A stretch of DNA of 64,000 nt from Homarus americanus (lineage: Eukaryota > Arthropoda > Malacostraca > Decapoda > Nephropidae): NCBI RefSeq assembly GCF_018991925.1, contig NW_024724368.1, positions 3,066,742 through 3,130,741 on the forward strand, in the 5' to 3' direction. Below the pieces are notes generated by a model. It did not search any database. It saw nothing but the letters and a program-made list of their open reading frames with translations, and was not told the DNA's origin. Positions 1-13,300 of this stretch are shown in pieces. The number at the start of each line of letters is the position of its first letter. Position 1 is the stretch's first letter. Position numbers and translations under genes: made by a program.

Positions 1-200
1 AGGGCCGGAACTCTTATGAACCTTTAGCTTTGACAATGTACTTCTAATACAGTACCCCCTTCTGAGAACACAATGTGGGTCAGAATGGTGTCAAACCATC
101 TGTCTTCAAACGCAGGAAGATTGTTTGCATCCTGTCTTGTGAACAACGAGGAAAAGAATCTGTTCAACGCCTCCGCCTTGTCCTGGTCAGAATCTGTGGA

Positions 201-840
201 AATACTTTACTTTTTCCTCTTCACCACTGATCGACTTGTTAGCCGTTTGGGTTATCAGTCACATCTCTGTTATGCACTGTTGGCAAGCACTGGCTCCTGA
301 ATGTATCTGAATCTGCTCCAGTGCTTATCAAATCTGGTCTTGAAAGAGCTCACACTTGGTGCCATCACAACACTTTGGCAAATTGTTCCAAGAGTTCACA
401 ACTCTCACTCCAAAAAAGTTACCCCTCACAGTTTTCTAGACTTGCGGCTTCTTCAACCTTGAGCTGTGACCCCTTGTGGGGCGAGCGTTCACCAGCTAAG
501 GACACTTGACCGAGTAGTGCCCTCCGAGATGCTTATACACCTCAATTAAGTCTCCCTTTGCTCGTCTGCAGTACAGTATAAGCTAGGCAATTTCAGGTGC
601 TCCAATTACTCAGGGTCGCTGAGGTGCCGTAGTGCAGGCACCAGTCTGGTGGCCCCCCTCTGGACATTTTCAATCAACTGACAGTACTCCAGGTGGGGAA
701 GCACTTCACTCTTGAAGATCGTTACGAGGGACGGACCATCAAGATATCTAACGACCTTCTTATAAGACCTAATAATTTAGTTGCCCGATTTACCTTCTTC
801 TCCTAATGGTCCGAGAACTTCAGCTCATTGTCAACGTACC
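201..840 (-). mobile_element. LINE 3' fragment, copy A (CR1/L2-like RT C-terminus)
   Basis: Read on the minus strand this matches the plus-strand copy at 14640-15420 almost end to end: the [11 protein letters not shown] region, the VLPHLEYC region, the [10 protein letters not shown] region, then a 3' tail with GGCTAACAAG and an A/G-rich end near 201. Frameshifts and stops break it, so it is a 5'-truncated dead copy. The clade is inferred from motif style. Confidence 0.8.
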
Positions 841-3800
841 AGGAACCAGATACAAAAAAATACATTTAAACCACTAATCCCTCTATGTGCCTATTTTGGG
901 TACAAAGGATATTCATCTCGGAAGTTTTCAGAAGAATGCAACTACTTTTCAAACATACAGTACAGTACTTCCCTGAAAAATAAAAAAGCCAAAAATTCAT
1001 AGGTTATTCAAACTACATGTACACTTTTTCTCTATATGTATACTTCAGATACCAATGGCCTTCACTTCTTATTATTTTTAATTAATAATCTAGTTTCTGA
1101 AAATTTTAGCTATGAAAAAATTATCTACCGTAATCTTTACAATGATACTAAATACTGTACAATACAGTATTTCTAAAAATTCCCCAAGAGCAGAAGCGGT
1201 TTCATGCCACTAACTCTTCAACTTCTCTACCAAATTTCCACTATTTCTTCTGCTATTACTACTAAAGTATGATTACTACTACTGCTACTACTACTACTAC
1301 AGCCACTGCTTCATAGCAAACCTATAAAACTGAACCCCACAGTTCTTTTGAGAATGTCTCAAAGAAGGCACAATAATAATAACAATAAAAAAATCCCCCA
1401 AATCAGATCTGCATTATACAGTATAGGAAGCCACTAAAATTATGTATTTCATGCCATCAAACTTCACAATGTAAAAATAAAATACTTATAACTGGGACAT
1501 AATCAGGTATTGAACTTTCCTCATTATCATCAGCTCCAACAGTGTCACTAGGTACTGTACAATAAGAAGTTAAAAACTAAATTATACGGTATCTATAAAC
1601 TAAGGGTGAACTAATTAGCACCTGAACAATAAGATATCTGACAGCCTGACTTAGACAAACTTTCCTTCTTAAAGCTTCATCCCCCGTTTGTGTGGCAAAA
1701 GCATATGGAAACAAATCAGCCACATCATATTAGTACATTATTATCAATTAATTTGTATTAAATCAATCAAATTTCAACATAATTCTAATTTTCTTATTAT
1801 CTAATAACGTACAGTGTGATAAAATTATATTTGTTTACCGATATAAATCACATGCATATTCTGGATAACTGTACTGGTATTTTCAGTCATGGTCTGAAGG
1901 AAGGAAGAAATCTGTCACTCATTAACAAGCAAGTCTTTTTTTTACCTTAAATTCCAGTAACACAATAAAAAGCAAAATCTTGGTGATTATGCTGTACATC
2001 CAGAAGCTTAAAATAAGCTCAACAATTTAAACATTTTCTTAATAGATATAACTTATGAATACAAATTTGTAAGAAATGTACTGATTAATTACAATAAGAC
2101 TTTCTTCATATTATTGTCTGCATTAATTTACAAAGAATATATTTACTGTAATCATCTTTATTAATGATCAGTGTTTCCATGGAATATCACATCTAATCTT
2201 GCTTTATAACCTATTGCTCTAACTAGGCCTAAAGGATGGAGACCTACAGATTCTAACCCTTAATGACTGGGAACATCAACCGTAAAAATGAAGATTAGAA
2301 AATGCAATCAACCATACAAACTTGCTTGTCTGATATACTGTGACACACTTTAGTTTATGCAGTGCACCTAATGTAAGCAAGTTGCAAGGGTTATTCAGTT
2401 ATTCACTTACTGATTTTACAGCAACTGACTCGGGTCACCTGTATAAAGTAGGTGGTCTATTACAGGGTATCTGGTTTGAATAGGGGTGAATTCATCAATG
2501 AGAACAAAGTATTCTTGCCTGAGGACTTCAGATTTTGTAGAGTTCCTAGGTTTCCCTTAGATTCTAAAAGTTTTCAACTCCTGGTTAACTCGTCTGACCT
2601 GCACGAGTGGTTAAAAAAACTGGACCATTCTGAGGGGGTATGATATACCTGTGGTACAAGAGGCACTGGGTCATCAACTGGACAACAGTTTCCCCAATAT
2701 CTTGAATAAAATACTGGAATATGAGTTACATTAACAGTTGGAACATACATGTATCACCACCTCCCATTTTCTAGCTGGTTTAGTTTTAAGAGCCACCTGA
2801 ACCAGTGAGCACTTGCATGGCTCAGACTCCACTCATCCCCCAGTGGGTATCAGGAAGTCAGCTGAAACTGAATGGAGATTGATGCCAGAAACTCAAAATG
2901 ACCTATATGACAGCTGAATGGTAATAGGGTAAACATTAATGTGATGTTTTATCAGATTTTCTGCTTTGATGGCGACTGATGTTTCTAATCTATCTTATTC
3001 AGAGTGAGTCATGCAATGGGGAGGTATAATTAATCATCAGATCAGTCCCAGCCACTGAGGTCTTAAGTCACATGGGCCTCCAACCTGCAGGTCTGGTGAG
3101 GCATTACATGAGCATCCTAGCTGTGAGGTACATCAGAAAATAAGATTTCAGTCTTAATTCAGATTTGTATAATTCTGTTATAATACTTATGTTTCATTAC
3201 GATTGACAGTGCTTATGTATTCAGAGTTTATTACTGAATAAAAATAGTTTAAAACATTTTCTTCAAATGTATATAAAGTAGAAATTAAAATATTAATTTT
3301 ACAACTTAATCAACATGTTCATTAATGAAACAAAATTGACTTGGTAGGGTCCTGTAAATAGTAACATTCATACTGTATTATCTGTCACTAAGATCTTATA
3401 TGCATATATAATTGTCATAAAATTCAGTTGATATAAATCCCACCTATGTCAAACAAGGCTTAATTTTTATTCATCTTGTACCATAATAAAACTCTACTGC
3501 AGTAAAGTATTTCTAAATAATATTAATGACATTAAGAAAAGAACTGCACACTGTACAGTATGTCATGGACTTGGTGAAAATACTATGGATGCATCTTTAC
3601 TTGAACTGTATACCTAACACATGACACCATTAAGAGTAATTATAAAACACTATCAGAATATCTCTTAAAATATATAAAACAAACTGCTATTAAGATTAAA
3701 ATAGGCAGGTTATATTATATAATGCAAAATTAAGAAATAAATAAAAAACTACATAAAGGGAAGTTTTCAACATGTATATTGTCTGTAGGAAATCTAGAAT

Positions 3801-4076
3801 TAAGTGGCTACAGCAGTTTCAGTTTGTGATGATGACAACATTTTTAGTATATTTTCTGTGAAAACTAAGGTTTTGTATTCTAAAGCAGTCAAAATTCCAT
3901 TTATGTAGCTGTAGTTACATTATCTTGTTAGCTACTTTATCCCCCCCCCCCACCCCAACCCAAACCTAAAAAAATTGCATCAGAAGTTAAATCGTTGCCA
4001 CAGAGTTGTGTTTTCCCTCTCCATGCACAGTACTGCTGGACATACAGTACAGTACTTCAGCGTCACTCACAAGTAT
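841..4076. other. AT-rich 3' flank of the ZC2HC1 gene
   Basis: No coding exon was recognised. The stretch holds a (TAC)n-like tract near 1258-1305, a poly-C run at 3942-3954 and many short TACAGTA/TACTGTA motifs. The 3' UTR must start at 4076 and may extend to about 3450. Small open frames, for example at 2452-2643, resemble nothing I know. Confidence 0.6.
3466..3471 (-). promoter_or_regulatory. Candidate polyadenylation hexamer AATAAA
   Basis: This is the first canonical AATAAA on the minus strand downstream of the stop at 4077, which would give a 3' UTR of about 600 nt. The sequence is AT-rich, so a chance hexamer is quite possible. Confidence 0.25.
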
Positions 4077-4314
4077 TCAATTTTCAACACCAACTCGCCG
4101 GGAGCCACACTGACAACAGAATTTGGCCAACAAGACCGGATATTTGTGACCACATTCATGACAGAATCTTGGCAACCGCATTGATGTCGATGCACTCAAA
4201 GTGTCTCCTTTATTAGTTCCAGCAGGTGAAGTTGATGATGATGGTGATGACAGTGGTGGCAGAGAAGAGTCTGATGAAGAGCCACTTGACACACGTGCTT
4301 GAGAACCATCGACA
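4077..4314 (-). CDS. Exon 13: C-terminal Cys-rich motif and stop
   Basis: The last coding exon starts at 4314 after a pyrimidine-rich acceptor ending TTGACAG. A Ser-rich stretch leads to [22 protein letters not shown] and the protein ends SRRVGVEN, stop TGA at 4079-4077. The two CxxC-type pairs (C1355/C1358 and C1370-C1373) match the conserved C-terminus of ZC2HC1A/FAM164A and probably form a small zinc ribbon. This is the anchor that shows exons 5-12 belong to the same gene as the fingers 38 kb away. Confidence 0.92.
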
Positions 4315-7300
4315 CTGTCAAGTTGAAAAACAACTGTGAGAACAGTAATTTTCATTCAAATATAAAACAAACAAACATCTGAATCTTGCTAATAAACTGA
4401 TGAGACTTGAATGAAGATCCTACACATATCTAGATGGTTGTCTCTCATCATTTTCCAAAAGTGTAGTGCTACTTTACTTGGTGTACTGTAATTCTGTTTG
4501 GTCTCTGAGATACACCAAAGACTTAATTGATTGAGAGCATCCAAAGATGGATTACTATACCAAACTGGTGTTTGCACTTTGACATGTCATTTATCAACAG
4601 ATTAGAACATCTTCAATTCCCAAATTTATACTACAGAAGGGCAAGGGGTGATTTAATAATAGTTTATAAGCACCTCTCATGGCATTACTCAGTCAAATGT
4701 ACATATGATAATTGGAGCTAGCAAATGGCTGCCCCACTATAGGTCATAGCCTCAAGTTAAAGAAACTATCAGTAGAGAAAACTGCCAGAGCTCACTTCTT
4801 TGAAAGAAAAATTTATGAACTCTTTGAATAACCTGCCAAAGAATGCTGTGACAAGATCATGTGTGAGCTCCTTTCAGAACAAACTTGACCAACACTGATA
4901 TGATAGAGGTTCAAGTAGTATTCAAGAGCCCGTACATGCCCAGTATTTGCCAAGAGTGTACAACAGAACAAACCAACTGCCTGACCACCTAGTAGCTGAT
5001 AAGTACAATAAGCCGCAAGTCCAGAAAACTTTTTCGGAGTGAGGGTTGTAAACTCTTGGAACAATCTATCAGAGAGTGTTGTGACGGCACCGAGTGTGAG
5101 CTCTTTCAAGACAAGACTTGACCAACACTGGAACGGGTTCAGGTACATTCAGGAGCCAGTGCATGCCCAGTATTTGCCAACAGTGCGTGACAGAGATGTG
5201 ACCAATCGCCCGGGCGACTAGCGAGCCGATCTTTTGGTGAAAAAGATAAATGAAAAGGAAAACTAATTAGAGACGTGACCGATCGCCCAAGCGGCTAACA
5301 AGCCGATCAGTGGCGAAGAAGATAAAAGTAAAAAGTAAAAGTATTACAGGTAAGTACTATACTGTTGTATTTTGTACCATTAATATATGGGGATTACTGG
5401 GGTACCCGAGCCACTTCTTTGTGATGTCACGTACCACCAACACAACAGGACAGAACTTCAAGCTCGCTAAGGTATCATGCAGAATGAACACAGGAAATAC
5501 TTCTTCACACAGAGGGTGGTAGACTTATGGAATGTTTATCAGCTCGAGCTTTGGAATTAAGAAAAGGACTAAGCTTCAAAATTACCAGGAACAATGGAGA
5601 GATACTACACAGGCCACTGGCCTCTTTCCCTCGGCACGGCCACTTCTTGTGGGTGCTCATTTGGTAAACAAGATAAATAAATATTGTAGTTTTAATATAT
5701 TACAGTAGATAAAATATAATAATAATATTTAACAAGATTGTGAGGAAGAGACAAAGAAAAAATGAGAAATAATTAAGATCCTACCTATCAAAATCTTTTT
5801 TGCTAGATTCATCATCGTTGTCAAGTGAAGAATGTTTGGTCCTGAATGTGTCAAACCCAGTGTTGTTGTTGTTGTTTCTACTGGTGTATGATTCCTTTTC
5901 TGAGAATCCATTAGACCCTACAGTTGAAGAAGTGCGCTGTGTACTGGCTAAAATGTTTTCTAGATATCGGTTGGCACTGGACCCGTGGGAGCCAACACCA
6001 GAGGAGGGAGTCATGCCCCAGCCAGCCACTGTGGTACTTTTATTTGTATCCTCCCATCTGGAAAGACAAAAAAAATCTCTTACATTTATACTGTATATTT
6101 TTAACTTATCAATATACAGGGCACAGTTTTCACACGATTATGTTCAACAGAAAAATTACTAATACCAATCTCTTCAGTTTAAGCAACATCTATTAAGATT
6201 ATGCAGGGGTAATGTTCGTACAATAACATAATATGTAACAATTAGTCTCTATTCATAAATAATATACAGTAGTATGGTTGTTCCCATTGACACATACAGG
6301 CGACATCTGCCGACCTAGTCCTGAGTGAGGTGGCAAACTATATACAGAGCAACAGGCAATGAGGCAACACAAATGAGCAAACTAACAGCAGATTCCAGTG
6401 TCTACTGTTAGTTTGTGAGAGCCATACAGCCAAAAGTGCTTCATTATCATTATACAAGATCACTCATAATGTAACAATAATAAAGATAAATTTCAAAAAC
6501 ATTTGTCACATCAAGTGAAGAAATTACTTCAAGTTTTCAACTTCAAAATAAATAGTGATCCCTCGGTTAATGCGCGCCTCAGGTTAACGAAATTTCGGTT
6601 AACGAATTACCTTCCATAAGATTCTTCACTTCGGTTAACGAGCAAACCCTCGGTTAACGAATTCCTTACAAATTTTTCCCAGTATGTTTTCGCCTGCATT
6701 TGGCTGCCCATCATCTGTAGTATTAGTCCGCCAATACAGTTTTACATTAAATTTTTTAGTCATGTTAACAATTACTGAACATAATTGAAGTACAGGAAGC
6801 TAGTTTTTTGCGTGCCAAACAGCCACTCAACACACCAAGCTTGGCGTCAGTTTGTTTACCAGTTCAGAGGAAGGAACATCTTGTTTGAGACTCAACATAA
6901 ATGCTTTTTTTCTGTGTTTCCAGTCAAATTATTGGTAATTTTGAAATATATTTTACACATTGACAATATATAATGCAGTGCAGTGTTGATTTAAAGAAAA
7001 TAATCTTGAATTACACCAAGTGAACTAAAATTTCATGGGTGAAATGGCAGCATGGGGCAACTTCTCTTCCACCCCAATGCCTTCTCTTCTCCCTTCTCCT
7101 CCACCCCCATTCTAATTCCCATCATCATCATCATCAACCAGGAGCCTTCTACATGCACACCTCAAAGTAAGTGTACTTTACTGCATTTATTTTTAGTTTG
7201 TAAGTAATTTTCGGTGAGCTGAAACCAATTACCCAAAAACCCATTGAAACAATGATTTCGGTTAACAAATTTTTCGGTTAATGAGCAACCTTCTGGAACG

Positions 7301-10300
7301 AATTGTGCTTGTTAACCGAGGGACCAGTGTACAGCACATCTAATATATTACAGTACTTAGCAAGAAGACACAGCTCCTTTATTATGATTACTGTACTAGC
7401 AAAATGAAGAAATGAAGTATAAAATCTTATTAAAAGTAAGTTATTTTATGGCTGTCAAGTTTAAGAGGAAAGCCCCACAACTTTTGGAGAGCATATTGAT
7501 GGGTTGCTCCGAACTGGCGCCAAGTTAAATTTATTATTATTATTCACTACAGTATTTTTAACATTACCTAACTTTCATTTACCGTACTGATATTTGTTAA
7601 ATACAGTGAAGGCTTAAGCCCTTCTTATAAAAAATTTGACAACTATCATTATGGTCAAGTACGTACTGCATACAATAAAATGGATACGGTATACTGTATT
7701 AATTAGTTTATATTACGAGCACGAAGGTGAATCATCAATTTCTCATCTACTTAAAGCAAACTTGATCTTCATTAATATTATACACAGATGCCCTCAGAAA
7801 CCTTAAGTTAAACAAGTCATAGAGTATGATGATCAAGAGATGACTGCAAAAATCACTCCATTAAGTATTTATGTATTCAAATTTTTATTCAAATTACAAT
7901 TACCGTACAGTAACTCGTCAAGAATTTAGTTTTTTATACTGTAGCATCTATTAGGTAATGTATCAAGTTATCTAAGTTTTCTAGAGATGAATCTGAAAAC
8001 TTCCTTCTTCTTGTATAATAAAATTACAAAATAAATTACCTGTCTGTGGTGGTCCTGGGCGTAGGGGATGAAGGGGTGGCAGCAGAAGGGGTGTCTCGAA
8101 TTGGTGAAGACCACCTATCATTTTTATTTGTGGAAGATGACAAACTAGGGACTTCACGAGGAGACGACCAGCTACGAGTGTCAGGCAGAGGGGAAGACAC
8201 ACTACGAGCGTCACGTGTTGGAGATGACCAATCACGAGTATCACGAGTGGAGGATGAGGAATTAAGAGTACCGTGTGTAGGAGAAGAACTGCGATTGTCA
8301 CTGGTAGGGGAAGAGCTATGAACATCACGGCTGGGAGAGACAGCACTACGACTGTCACGAGTGAGAGCAGACCAACTACGAGGGTGGCTGGAGGGGCTGT
8401 GAGTATCATGAAAGGGAGTCGACTCATTATGAGATTCACAGCTAGGAGAAGACCATCTGTCTATCTCTTGTGTGAGGGAAGACCAGCTATGGTCATCTTG
8501 AGGTACAGGGTCCCTACACGGACTATCACGGGTTGGTGAAGACCACCTTTGAGTATTGTTAGAAGAGCCTTCCTGAACACGAGTCTCCCTTGTTGGAGAA
8601 GACCACCTGTTAGTTTCCCGTGCAGTAGTATCCCTCGAGGACCATAAAGGTTTTCTGAATGTTGGAGACGAGGACCCAACACCTAAATTATTCAAGGACT
8701 TATTTGTTGACGACTGCCATGACCATCTGCCGTCCGAGGCTCTCCGGGGTGATGGAGAACCCATCTTTGTTGATCCCAGATCTAAATTAGTCAAACTAGT
8801 GCCAAGAGTAGAACATCCTTCACCCATCCTTGACTTTCTAAACTCAACCTCTGGTGATACCTCCCTTGAATTGCTTCCACTTTTTGATATATCAGCAAAC
8901 CCAATGCTGAACTCAAAATCAGGAGATTCCCTTCCAGTTCCATCCATTGTAACTGAGTCTGCCACAGACACCCCCATTCCTAATCCTGCTGCCCCTAGAC
9001 TAGACCCCTTCTTTGTAGATGGTGTGGGTGATCCCATCAGCGCTTGCATCTGTAGCTCTGCTGCCGAGAAGGGATCATAAGGAGACTCCCCAAGTCTGCA
9101 GAGGGAGGATAAGCCTGTCAGAAATGATGCTGTCAACATGATCAACAACACTAGGAAGGGCAAATAATATTATGTGCATAAATGTCTCAGTCCACAGAGA
9201 CTTGTATAACTAGAATGAGTTTAGACATGCAGTTTTTAAAAGCAGTACAGAAGGATGCTACAATTCATACAAAAAGCAAATCTTGCATATCAAAGCCCAA
9301 GATACTATTGCACAAATATTCAACAAGACTGATGTGAACAAGAATTTTATCTGTCTTTATGAAAACATCCAAAAATTAAAATAAGGTTTAGGTTAAGAGG
9401 AAAAAACAAGCATTTAAGAAGAAAAAGCTTATAAGGGAGTACACATTCTCTTACTGTTTATAAAAGCTTATCAACAAAATATTATCATTAAAGTGTTCAA
9501 CATGCAACATTCAGAAAAGAATAAGTTATATCAAAATAAGAAAATAAAATCAGCACATTACATCAACTCAAATTTTAAGTTTGCTTTCACCATTCCAATA
9601 CTAAGCGTTACCTTTTCTGATTTCCTGACTTGCACGGGCCAAGCTTCTTCGTCTTGCCAGGAGCTTTCCAGTCATCTGTGGTAACTTTCTCACTTCTCCC
9701 ACTCTGAGTTCCAACTAATGATTTAAACATGACATAATCCCTTCTTGATATCACAACACCCTCACTATTGTCAACACCATTTACTGGCACTAGAGTCACC
9801 CCTTTCTTAGAATACCTGTTTTCTCTTTTTGGACTCCTTGACCGAGATACGTGCTGTCTTCTCTCAGAATTTAAATAATTATCTAAATCAGACGATTTTC
9901 TACCTCTTCCTTCACTACCTCTAACATTATCACTCAACTCTTTATGTGCTCTTTCTCTTGATCTTGATTGCATTCTTACGTTTTTTACATTATTAACACT
10001 TCCTTCACCCTTTCTTTCATTTGATGATACTCTTCTTCTACTATCTTGATCTACATAATCCCCGGCTTCCTCTCGCTTACGACGAAAAATTTCCCTAACA
10101 CTCTCCCTGTTAGCACTTTTTACATTATGTAATCTACCTGGACCTGAAAATGGAATGCCTCCATTCATTTCAAAATCTCTTTCTAGTTTAGCAAAAGGAT
10201 GAGAGTTGTGTAGTGTGTGACTGTCCAGGTCTCCCCAGGAATCTATGTATTTGCCTTCCCTTTCCTTCTTTATCTTATACTTTCCCCCTTCCCATTTCTC

Positions 10301-13300
10301 ATCTTCAAAATGGACTGATCTGGGTCGGCCAAAATTCAGGTCCACAATTTCATCATCACCACTGATCGATGTAGAAGACTTGAGAAAGTTTTCTTCGGTA
10401 GGAATGTCTAAATCCTCTTCACTTTCACAATTGTACTGAAGTTCATTTAAAATTTCATTGTCACTCTCATCGTCGCAATTATTTTCACACGTTTTAGTTT
10501 TATCAATAATGAGACCACCGTTAGAATCAAAAACATCCTTGATGCTTTTATCTTTTTCTACATCTGCTTCTGGTTTCCCATCACCATTGTTTCTTATATT
10601 TTCTTCTTCCTCATCTTTATAAACTATCCTTTCACACTTGGTATCTTCCTCCTCCACAATGACTGAATTTTCTGGGGTTTCAATTATTTTGTTATATTTG
10701 TCTTTATTACTCAGGTCTGTCCTATGCACTTTCTTTTTCCTTTGGTTAATTTTTTCTTTTTCCACTTTACTGTGTTTCCCAAGACGAGGAAGAGAAGAAA
10801 AAAACGTTGGTTATTCATTAGTCTAGTTATCAACAGAATCTTGCAAGAGTATCTTTGGCATTGAGAAGTTTTGTTAAAAGAATAACTTATACACAAACAA
10901 CTAAAGTTAGTTTCATCAGTAGATGTTAAAGTTAAGTGTTAAATGACAATACAGTAACAGCAGTAATAACCAGACATGGGATAATCAAACTGTAATTATA
11001 ATTGATTACAATTAATAACTCGTTTAAGTAATTACAATTAATAACTAAGTAATCACAATTGTAACTGATTACATTATCCATGTAATTAATCCATGTCTGG
11101 TAGTAACTCATTCCATTAGTACAGAACGTGCATTTTATATTTCCATACAAATTTAAAAAGAAAGGTGCACAAAAATGTTATGTGAATTTTTTTTTTTTTG
11201 ATGGATTGAACCTAAAATCCCACTTTATGACCAGATCTGACCAAGTAACTCATATTTCTCCCAGTAAGTCTATAGTTTGAACATCCAAGTTAAACCCTTA
11301 ACATTGGGAGCTGAAACTAATCATATGATAAGATATACCTCCCAGCTGCTACAACAACCCTGAAAAAAATAATAGTTGTAACATTCAGCAGTAAGTTTAG
11401 AGGCTAGAGGAGTCATGGTGTCACACTATCTGTACATAAGGCTTAATGTATATTATCTCACCAAAAAATAGATGCACTCAGAGTCTCATAGGTTGAAGTC
11501 TTATGGGAAAAGATTCATACTAAAATTGATTCATGTATTTACAGTTAAACTAAATCAATAATACTGTACAACAAAATGCCTTTAAAATATCATGATGTAC
11601 CCAAGTTTGTGCATATCACCAGGGAAATCGGACAAACAACTTTTGATTGAGTGAGAAATATAGAATTAATATTACAGAGATATAAATTCTAATCCTCCCT
11701 CCTGGGATGACTGATGTAAGTGAGCAGGCCTAAGATTTGCCCTGAGTGGCTGTCCCTCCAAGGAGTTGCACTGTTGGTGGAGGGAACATCTCAATGTTTA
11801 TGGGCAGTTGAACCAAAAAGAAGCAATTGCTCTCACTGAATGAACCAATCTTGTTTGAACTGAAAACCAGATCCCCTGAATGAAAAGAGCAGGTGCAAGT
11901 CTGTTTGTATATTCTATGAGCAGAAGCCCAGTGAAGCTCCATCTCTCGTCTAAAATATTAGTTCTGGTAATTTTATCCTGTATCAAACCAAGTGGTCCTT
12001 TGAACCCAATTTCCTGGGAGAAAAGGTTGTCATACCAATGGAAGAATTACACTTATGCAACATGAAAACAACAAAGACAAATTTGCTTCCTTATGATACT
12101 AACACTTGGGACTGTGTTTTCTGTCTCCAACTGTTCAACTCCTAAGAAAGTGAGGCAAGATGCACTTAGGTCCTTTAGAAAATGTAGCTGGTAGGGAGGT
12201 GCCTGTTGAACTTGGAACAGTGCCTGGAACAGTGCCTGGAACCGAGACTTGAAGCCTACAATGACCATTTATGACCGAGTAATGTGTCCGGTGTGGTAAC
12301 CATGACTATAGTGACACCACAACTCAATCAGGCCTCTTAGTGATGACTGTTGTTGCCCATATCTCAAGGGCTAAGGCTGCAACAAGGATATAATACTAAT
12401 TATCTGAATAATCTCAGCTCATAATGTCTAGGCTTTGGGTTTAACCTGACTGTTCACTCTGGTCACTTAGTGGATAATACATTTTTGGGGGGGTTCAGTC
12501 GTCAGGCTATAATACTCTATGAACTCCTATCAAAATCTCTTATTATCTTACTCTAAATTTATCATCTCTTTAACCACTGATTACTAAAATAAAATGGGTG
12601 TCCCTTTAGTACTTGCATTATTGATAATACAATGATTTTTTACCTATTTATCTCTCTATGTAAAAGTAAAAGGTAAAACAACACAAAAACACTACATTAT
12701 CATCATGGTGAGATACAAGCAACAAAGTAATGAAATGAATGTTAATAAAAATTTTCAAACAACTTCTCAAAAACAATGCCACAGAAAGAAGAAGTCTCTG
12801 GAGACTTGAACAGCATGAAAAAAAAATTCCCTGAACAATAATATGGAAATGAACACAACAACTGACATATGATAACATGAAAACTATCACATGTATGATA
12901 ACAACAGTACAGTAATAATCTTCAGAACAAAACTGCCAAGAAAGAAAAAAGTTCCTTGAATATTATTAACTGAAAAGAAAAAAAATCCCAACACAGATAA
13001 AGATGTTCTGAGACTACGAAAAATACCAGAAAGAAGGCAACATTCCCAACCATGAGAATTATATGATACAGTATAGGTGAGAGGAAAAAAATATATAGAA
13101 ATAATCTCCCAGAATAATGATATAAACAATAAATGGAGCTTCTGAGTGATACACATCCACAGGTAGATTGAAGTGAATGGTTAATGGAACACAGGGGACT
13201 CTAATATTATTGAGACTTACTTGGAGTAGCTTTCTTGACGAGACAAAGAACAGACTGGGGAAGTTTCACCAGCCTCGTCACCCTCAGGTTCACCCCGTTT

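Larger units (their letters stand above)
4315..5784. other. Intron 12, mostly LINE fragments
   Basis: The 1470-bp intron between exons 12 and 13 is filled by three plus-strand LINE remnants (4590-5010, 5011-5345, 5400-5682), antisense to the gene. The remaining 200-300 bp next to exon 13 show nothing recognisable. Confidence 0.75.

Noticed and set aside
4389..4577. Minus-strand frame next to exon 13
   Set aside because: It lies in intron 12 with no matching phase or family similarity.
7981..8439. 152-codon minus-strand frame overlapping exon 11
   Set aside because: It is a shadow frame of exon 11 without splice or phase support.
9096..9163. N-terminal extension of exon 11 ([15 protein letters not shown]...) as a signal peptide or separate gene start
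   Set aside because: The strong polypyrimidine acceptor at 9096 restores phase with exon 10. The hydrophobic stretch is the translated intron tract.
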